Of a stretch of DNA of 64,000 nt, positions 56,871 to 64,000 are shown piece by piece. The stretch is from Terfezia claveryi (lineage: Eukaryota; Ascomycota; Pezizomycetes; Pezizales; Pezizaceae): the NCBI GenBank assembly GCA_015179025.1, contig WHUX01000184.1:40576-104575 (forward strand), written 5' to 3'. The notes beneath the pieces were generated by a model. It saw only the letters and a list, made by a program, of their open reading frames with translations, was not told where the DNA came from and did no database searches. The number at the start of each line of letters is the position of its first letter. Positions within the stretch are counted from its first letter, which is position 1. A program made the position numbers and the translations under genes.

Positions 56871-58041
56871 ACCGGGTAGCCATCTTTATCTTCCCTCGAA
56901 GTACACTCGATGAAGAGGAATACTGACCGGGCAATTGACCCCAAAGTTCAGACACGGCATGAGGGCAAGGGGGGACAAAAGACAGATTAATGGGTATTCA
57001 GGTCAGCATGGTTCTTGGATCCATGTGTGATAGAATGCAAAAGACTGTTATGAGTCTACAGCAAAGAGGGAACATATTCATTGTGGTCTGATTTGTATAT
57101 GCCAATGGAATAGGAATTATGTTTCATATGAAATTTTTGGATTGCATCTGATTCGATGGGAGGCATGATTAACAAGTACTTGAGCGGTAATCCGTTTCAT
57201 GCTCAAATTCCCGTTATGTATTTCTCCTTCATAATCTTGAACTATATCTCTAGAAATCTGCCTTTTCACCTTCCTCACCATCGGAGATTTACCGAGAGGC
57301 GGGAAGCCCTTGCCCAATTTCTGCTGACAAGTCCTGCTGAGCCTGGATACAAACTTCGGAAAAGTTTATAGGTCACTGGTCAATACTACTGCCCTGGTCC
57401 TCCATCCCCTACCCCTATACCCTCAAATATCCAACAATTCGCAAGCCATAGTAGCCTCCGGGATACTAAAGGTACTTGGAATGCGTCAGCACGATGTCAT
57501 AAGCTCTAATTGGCAACGAAGTTGCCAATTTCAATTGGAACGGAGTGTATTTTATTTCCCTTGGTTTCGTTTCGTTTCGTTTCGTTTGTAGAGGTAGACT
57601 CTGATTGCTTAGCGCTGCCAAGATTGACAGATTGCGTGACCTTGTACACGTGACTCCCTCTTACGCGCAGCTTGCTTGACTACTTTACAACTGTTCTCGC
57701 TAATAATTAATTCTTCACTCCTAACTATAACTGACATCTACTCATGGATCCAATTTGCCTCGCCTGTTGTTATCGTAATATGACCCAGCTCTTTGGACAC
57801 TAACTCAGAATGGCGTACGTATGTATGTAGGAGGAAGAAAATTTTGAAGATGACAGTAAGGACTCCATATAAAAATATAGAATATTGGTCTAACTAACCA
57901 CTTTGCATTGGAAAGAGAGGAGACTTTGAGAGAGTAGGGCTTGAGAGTGGAGAAATTGAGAGAAGAGACCCGATCAAACGCCACCTACAACTTCCTTCTT
58001 ACAAACCTGAGGGTATTTTCTCTACCGACAGTTTACTACAT
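56871..58041. other. No gene recognised; one microsatellite
   Basis: Short ORFs only. A pentanucleotide run, (gtttc)n, lies at about 57563-57588. Confidence 0.3.
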
Positions 58042-59619
58042 TACCATCCATCTTCGGGATGCCGATCACCACCGGGATGCGGATCACCCGGCTATTTATG
58101 CATTTTCAACGATTTCGAGCTCTATACATAATGAAATAAGCCCAGATTCTGGGATCGTATTTGAGATATATAGTACTTTGCAAAATAAAGTATCGCAGGC
58201 CCAAGGTATACTACAGCTTAAATGATGCTGAGAGAAATACCGGGGATTACCGGGTAGGTTTAGCCAAAAGATATATGAATAGATAATGGCGGAGAAAGTT
58301 TCAATGATCAGAAATTACTGTTTCCACTTGGTACTTGTGGTTTGCGCTCACTATATATGCAATTTCATATAATATGCCCATACAGAAGGATCGGTCCGAA
58401 ATGGTAGCTTAGCCGGGAATGCAAATGAAGCTACTTTTTGTCGTAGCTCAACCAAACCAGGCCTAATTCGAAAACCAGATAGGTCAAAAGCAAGCACATG
58501 GGTAGGGAAATACTCTCAGGTAGCTTATACAGGATATCTGAGCAGAACCGGGCAACGTCATGCCCCCAAACGAAGGCCTAGGGATTGTGCATAGAATATA
58601 TTCACTATCATAATTCAATCAAACTAGGTCCAAATCAAATACCTAATGGCACGAAAGTATGCCAATAGGCAGGCCTGTCAATTAGTACTCTACACATGAT
58701 ATCTGTTAAAAATTGAGTGAGGACATATCACTAATGAGCGTTCAGCAGGAGGGCATATAAAATATATCTATGTTATAAGTTAATGAAACCAAGCCCAAAT
58801 CAAGCAAATACTGGCTTATATAAATGCTTGTAGAGACTAGACACTTGTATACATGCTATACAGTAGCTTTGACTGACTAAAGTGAAGTCATCTTGTAAAG
58901 GCCCTTCTCAGAAACAGGCCAACAGGTGGTAGATTTTGGGATACCACTTTCAAGCAAGTACAGGATCAGGTATTTAATATCTTAAAAGCATTAATGTATG
59001 GAGGCAATCTTTTGAACCTATTGCACATATGATTTAGCCTAAATTGATGTAGCTTAGCGTCATAGCCTTTTTGGGAAGAAATATAAAGTCTTAGTATATG
59101 TCAATCTCTATCTACCTAAAATATATATTTAGTTGCTGAGACAAGCTCGTCTGTTCTATTTAGCTATGTGTATTTGTTTGAGCTATAGGGCGATTGATCT
59201 GGGTCTGGTTTGTTGAGCTACGACAAAAAATACCTTCATTTGCATCTCCGCGAAGCTACCATTACGGACCGACCCTTTTGCGTGGCATATTATATGAAAT
59301 TGCATATATAGTGAGTATAAACCACAAGTACCAAGTGGAACAGTAATTTCTGATCATTGAAACCTTCTCCACCATCATCTATTCATATATCTTATGGCTA
59401 AACCTACCCGGTAATCCCCGGTATTTCTCTCAGCATCATTTAAGCTGTAGTGCACCTTGGGCCTGCGATACTTTATTTTGCAAAGTACTATATATCTCAA
59501 ATACGATCCCAGAATCTGGGTCTATTTCGTTGTGTATAGAGCTCGAAATTGTCGAAAATGCATAAATAGCCGGGTGATCCGCATCCAGGTGGTGATCGAC
59601 ATCCCGAGGATGGATGGTA
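58042..59619. mobile_element. Inverted-repeat element, about 1.58 kb, arms of about 430 bp
   Basis: Left arm 58042-58470 and right arm 59200-59619 are reverse complements with moderate divergence. Both carry taccatccatc, cgggatg, catttgaa-type blocks, gcaaagtactatatat, ctacccggtaatccccggta and accaagtggaa. The spacer of about 730 bp has no ORF. No clear target duplication. Probably a non-autonomous foldback or MITE-like element. Confidence 0.65.
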
Positions 59620-60480
59620 GTCTACCTTCGGGTTAGCTGAGGATTCTGAAGAATAAATCCGGTTCTGGGAAATTCTCACCTGGTAGAGATGGTACTTGGT
59701 CTCGAGAGGATTCTTAGTATGAATTCAGGCTCGTGTTCTACGCAGCCTCCCAATCTAAGAAAGACAGCTATTCGGTTGGGCAGCAGGACTCATGGGCACT
59801 CGGGAAGAGGTGAGGGACATAATAATAAACAACTACTGTTGATGAGGTCCCCAGTATGCCGAGTACTTGCCCCCACCTAATATTCTATCTATGGTTAGGA
59901 AGTTGAAATTAGAAAGTGCAGGAGATTTATCCCCAGCATTACTATTGAGTGCCAGAGCCCGTGTGACAATGACAAAAAATCTCTGAGTAGGGGCGGGAAT
60001 AGTTAACAGTTCTATAGGGATTATTCGTAGACTGGTGATGGGAGAATGTCTAAACGGGCTTCGGGCATGCATTCTCGTGGAGTTAGATAACTATTTAGGC
60101 CCTCCTTTTATAGCAGCATATCTTCGAGTAATCCTCATTGGTCCCTTCATAGGTCGTTTTGACTATCAGAGGAATCCATGTTCCCGGATTCAGTTCCCAA
60201 TAGTCCTAGCATGGCTTTAACAATTCAAAGAACACAAGGCTTACCTTACCTTACCTAAGGTGATCGTTGAGTTAGGACCAAAGGAAAGAATTGGAAGATC
60301 TAGCATTCATGAATCCCTTTCCCCTTACTTGGGTTTTCCAATATCACCACCTTAAAGAATACTATGGCTCGTTTAGAAAAGGAATACAAGCTTAATTTCA
60401 TAGATATTCTAAGATTTTTGTGCATATGAAATGCTGATGATTTCTAATACATTATCACTATCCAACTCCATATTGTTATA
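59620..60480. other. No gene recognised
   Basis: Two short overlapping ORFs near 59.8-60.2 kb without family signature. Confidence 0.3.
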
Positions 60481-61100
60481 CAGTGAACTCTCGATATAAG
60501 AATATTTGATATAAGAATATATTTGATATAAGAATATCCCCCTTGCCCCCATACAAAATAAGAATATATTTGATAGAAGAATATTTATATTTTCTCGAGG
60601 TTGTTTAGTACGGTATTCTTATAGCAAGAGTACCTGAATGGGTAACGTATAAACAGCCTAACTGGAATAGGAAGGCTTATCGATAAGAAATACCCCGCAA
60701 CCAACAACACCGCCAAAGACAACGCTGCCAAATACAACGCCGCCAAACACAATACTGCGACCACGATACCGCGACACACAATACCGCGACACACAGTATT
60801 GCTACACCTACAATACTACCTCCGAACCCCGAACTAATTCGATATGCCTGCTAGTGGTGTATTGAAAAGTCAAGGTTGGACGGAAGAAGAACGCAAGTAG
60901 ATATATGACTATGCACATGCGTACTACCTTCTTCACGTCATCCGGGGCAGTTCCTGGTTCTCCTATACCTAGTTCTTCCTCTAATTCTCTTTTTTGATGT
61001 ATGCCTTTAGTAGTTACCCTGACATTTGATATACGAATATATTTGATATAAGAATATTAACCCCCCCGCCGGACGATATTATTATATCGAGAGTTCACTG
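60481..61100. mobile_element. 620-bp MITE with pogo-like ends
   Basis: The left end cagtgaactctcgatataag and its inverse at 61081-61100 (cgagagttcactg) are flanked by TA at 60479-60480 and 61101-61102. Subterminal atatttgatataagaa repeats lie at both ends. The interior holds gccaaacacaa-type short repeats (60700-60790) and no transposase. Confidence 0.8.
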
Positions 61101-62341
61101 TACTAAGGGGTGCTTAGGTTAATATAGCTTGTATCATATGCATTCTTATTATAATTCATCATCATCATCATGTCCAGGATTGGGTTTATCTAGTCAATCT
61201 TTGTAGTTTTGGTCACCTGGCCCTTTTAAATTTTGCAAATACCTACCAGAAATGAATATGCGTGATTATCTAATCTAGCTGCTGGTTTGAGCTTCAATAC
61301 CTGGCTCCTGGCGTCATATTTTCTTTTTCTTTGCTCTGGAGGTTTCGAGATACCAACAGGGGTGAAATCGTGTTCGTGAAACAATGCACAAGACAAAGTT
61401 GGCCCTGGTAAACAATAAAAAATATTGAATCTAGGTCGATATTAATCTGGTTGCACAACCTCTCGTAGGGGGGTCGATATGTGGTTTAATGCACTCGTCG
61501 CTATGTGTAAAACTCCTTATCGTTCCGGTCGGCGGGAAGTATCTCCAGTTCCTCAAAGAAGCAGCAGTACCGTACCGTGTGAGAAGTCTGGTTGGTGTTG
61601 TGCCAACCAGAGTCCCGTGTGAGGTAAATTTTTTAAGTGCAACTAGACTCCATTTATAGTTATTCTCGTGTTATTTTTTCTGTCTAGTAACCCCGCAGCT
61701 AAACCTTATGCATTTACGTATATTATGTGTCCCTTTCAATCATCCACCTGTACCGCCGTTTCGCCCGATAAGCAATCAACAGCAAAGGAAAACAACTATC
61801 TAGCCTTCATTTTGGGCGTGGTCTCAAACCTCCGCCTCCACAGTCCCTCTTCCTCCTGCATTTTATTTATCCGACACCAGGTCCTTCCAGTCCTTCCAAC
61901 ACAAGCGAGGTTGTGTCCTTTCTCTAGTCTGTCTTCTTTTTCGAATGCTACCCTAAGGCGAGGCCCCAACAAGTTCCCGCGCTACCGAACAGTATATTCG
62001 CACCCCGAGAAATCCAGCTCAGGAAACAGTGCTAATGGCGCGAAACGCAAAACAATGGCAATCGATCGGACAATTGTGAAGGCATTCCCTGGATAAATAA
62101 AGCACAGTAGGTAATATTGACAGACAGGAAACAGGGTGAGGATATCGTCAATAATGCAAAATATCTTGGTGTGGAACTTGGCATTTGGTGCAAATATTAG
62201 ACAAGGCAAATTTTTTTTTTCAACTAGAAGCTCAGGAGAAGAGGTAACCCGCAATTGACAAAAGGGATTATTTTAAGAACGTTAGAGAGAGCAGAGGAGG
62301 TTGCAAGGCTCGACCCAGCGAAAGAACTTGGGCGATGAAGC
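61101..62341. other. No gene recognised; fused transposon end motifs
   Basis: 61586-61611 is a palindromic agtctggttgg-tgttg-tgccaaccaga, two ends of the large transposon family facing each other; another end-like motif is near 61442. A 143-codon ORF at 61668-62096 (+) shows no domain I recognise. Confidence 0.4.
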
Positions 62342-63936
62342 CTATGCCCTCTTGAAATTTCCATGTCTGTGCAGTCTACCTCTAGAAATGCCCCTCAATT
62401 GCTGTTCGCCGTCTGAATCCACATACTGCACAGCCAAACTCGCAAGAGCCTGTGAGCCTTTACCTCTACCAAGAGTATTCCTCTCGCCGAAAGCCTCATC
62501 GGGTCTGATGCAGCGCTTCTTCCGCTCTCTCCTCCGCGTACTGCTTGCGTAAGCGTTGAGCTGCGCGGCAAACAAATCATCGAATGCACGATCGCATGCA
62601 GACTCTGGTCTGGGGGGTTGGGCTTCGAAGATTTCACCCTCTTCAAGATCCATGGGGGTGCAAGATCCATGGGGGGTGCAAGATCCATGGGGGGTGCAAG
62701 ATCCATGGGGGGTGCAAGATCCATGGGGGGTGCAAGATCCATGGGGGGTGCAAGATCCATTTGGGGTGCAAGATCAAGGGGGGGGGCAATTTCCCCTTCT
62801 TCAAGGTCCTGAGGGAGATGTTGCCCTGCTGGATTCCCCGGGGAGTCCTCGCCAGTGACTAGATCAAAGGCTGCAACCAGGCAACCGTCGACTGCTGTAG
62901 GGATATGAAGGATCTCCCGAACCATGACTTCGAGTGAGGGGAGATTGATGGCGGGCCCGGGTTCTTGTTCTAGAACAATACTCTCAATTGAGGGAAACCC
63001 AAGGTGGGGCTCGAAGACCTGTTCGAAGATAATGGGGACCTCCGACGGGTGCATGATAGTGGGTTGTTCCGTATTCTTTGTGGGAAGGAGATTGCCCAGG
63101 GACCCCATTGCCCTTTGAACGGATGGCACGCTCCCAATGGTGTTAACCCACAATTGCCAGGCTTGCCAGGCTTGATCGGTGGAAAGTATGCCGATGTCAG
63201 ATCCATCATGTGCAACAGCCTCCTGTATTGGTGCTCCTGTATCATCACATGAGGCAACACTAACGAAATCAGTGAACGGCGGTTCCTCTAGTACCCAATT
63301 CAAGGAAGGGATCGGCTCTGAGAACAACATCTCTGTGTACGTCAGGCTAGTGGGAGAGGTACATTCAGCTTTGATTTCATGCACGTGGGTGTGTTCCTGC
63401 GGGTGAATGGTTTGGATAATTTCAGAGGCATCAAGTGGAGCAGGGGTTGTGGCGGGTGGGTTGTGGTTGTGAACTCTCAGGATGACCTTCTTGGTTTTCA
63501 CGTTCGTCCTCTTGCTAGTTTGGGCCTGTGAATGGGGCTGGGAATCTCCATCAGTTTGAGGAATTGCTTCGTCTCCAGGTTTGGCAACTGGCGTACAGCT
63601 ATCCAAGTTTCCAACGTCCAGCTCCAGGCTGGCGCTAGTGCTGGTCCGGCGTTTGCTATGTTTCTTCTTTGTTGGTTGTGTGTATCGAGAGTAGGCATAA
63701 CTGACGCCATCAATCCAGTACACATTATCGTTGTGGAAATCGGGGGAATGGAGCTTTGTAACTTCTTCCAAGCTCAAAGGAATATATTTGTCTTGGGCCG
63801 ATGCGGATATGATCAGAGCTGCCTCTGGCTTAGGAGTTGTGACCGAATATTGCGTCGGTGGAGAGTCCTGTGGTTGGGCAACGCTCATGTCACATGAGGC
63901 TCGAGACTTGTTCCAGGTATCTATAGCTACATCCAT
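62342..63936 (-). pseudogene. Unknown acidic, repeat-containing protein gene with a one-base frame break
   Basis: ATG 63936 opens to 62395. It encodes a Pro/Thr/Ser-rich protein with a short folded-looking start (DKYIPLSLEEVTKLHSPDFH, YWIDGVSYAYSRY), a basic patch (KKKHSKRRTS), Trp-rich AWQAWQLWVNTIG and a C-terminal PPMDLA tandem repeat. In the last repeat unit the G-run has five instead of six G (62654-62658). The frame then leaves a second open frame (62653-62342) that continues sensibly: DLEEGEIFEAQPPRP, a copy of the DLEEGEI before the repeat, then RRRERKKRC. The unbroken protein would end at 62342. No family is recognised. The cause may be slippage or a sequencing error. Confidence 0.55.
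62648..62775 (-). repeat. 18-bp coding tandem repeat (PPMDLA)
   Basis: About six to seven units of gatccatggggggtgcaa. All but the one nearest 62654 have six G. Other units with cat changed to caa lie at the inner end. Confidence 0.9.
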
Positions 63937-64000
63937 TCGAGTATTAGTGGCCTCTTCGCTAGAGCTAAGGCTTCAACGTCTTGTCCCAGGCTGTCGTCAA

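Noticed and set aside
62556..62858. Plus-strand ORFs with GVQDPW repeats
   Set aside because: Antisense shadows of the PPMDLA repeat in the minus-strand gene.

Overview
The window looks like a transposon-rich intergenic or heterochromatic block from a filamentous ascomycete. The signs are short GT-AG introns of about 50-80 bp, chromodomain Ty3/gypsy elements, Tad-like LINEs, pogo-type DNA transposons, and coding frames that are intact apart from nonsense codons explained by C:G to T:A transitions (RIP-like or methylcytosine decay). A truffle-like Pezizomycete would fit, but the species is a guess. I see no recognisable housekeeping gene, rRNA or CRISPR. Almost everything nameable is a mobile element, often one inside another.

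Layout. 1-3830: 5' part of a decayed gypsy element (minus strand) running off the left edge. 4430-6071: degenerate copy of the long-inverted-repeat element seen later, itself hit by a LINE tail. 7.8-10.2 kb: a small unknown ORF, a LINE fragment and an unknown Cys-rich reading frame cut by a transposon. 10244-27076: the main find, a large DNA transposon with 110-bp terminal inverted repeats and a 9-bp target duplication. It carries a DUF6589-like gene with an AT-hook, a RecQ-type helicase with a SAP-like tail, and an unknown 779-codon gene. A gypsy chromovirus (15220-23640, TSD agaat) sits in its helicase gene. A pogo transposon (18436-20687, TSD TA) with an apparently intact 630-aa two-intron transposase sits in the gypsy RT gene. 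The order of events can therefore be read directly.

30666-32598: a TIR/TA element carrying a small zinc-finger-like ORF whose end was replaced by a LINE-tail insertion. 33.0-34.4 kb: an unknown 446-codon frame with one TAG. 35.0-36.8 kb: a LINE ORF1 relic split by a LINE tail with an 11-bp TSD. 37326-42430: a 5.1-kb foldback-like element whose two long, nearly identical inverted arms contain minisatellite arrays. 42.6-50.5 kb: LTR-like sequences, tRNA-like SINEs in both orientations, LINE fragments, a decayed pogo end and a decayed copia element.

50504-56670: a nearly intact copia element (minus strand, TSD acgag) inserted in a LINE. Its 1645-residue gag-pol frame has only two nonsense codons and two long in-frame tandem-repeat tracts. 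58042-59619: another inverted-repeat element. 60481-61100: a 620-bp MITE. 62342-63936: an unknown acidic protein gene with an 18-bp coding repeat and a one-base frame break in a G-run.

The recurrent theme is insertion followed by transition-type decay. Frames are preserved over hundreds of codons while CAA, CAG, CGA and TGG codons have become stops. The pogo transposase, the innermost and so youngest insertion, has escaped this.
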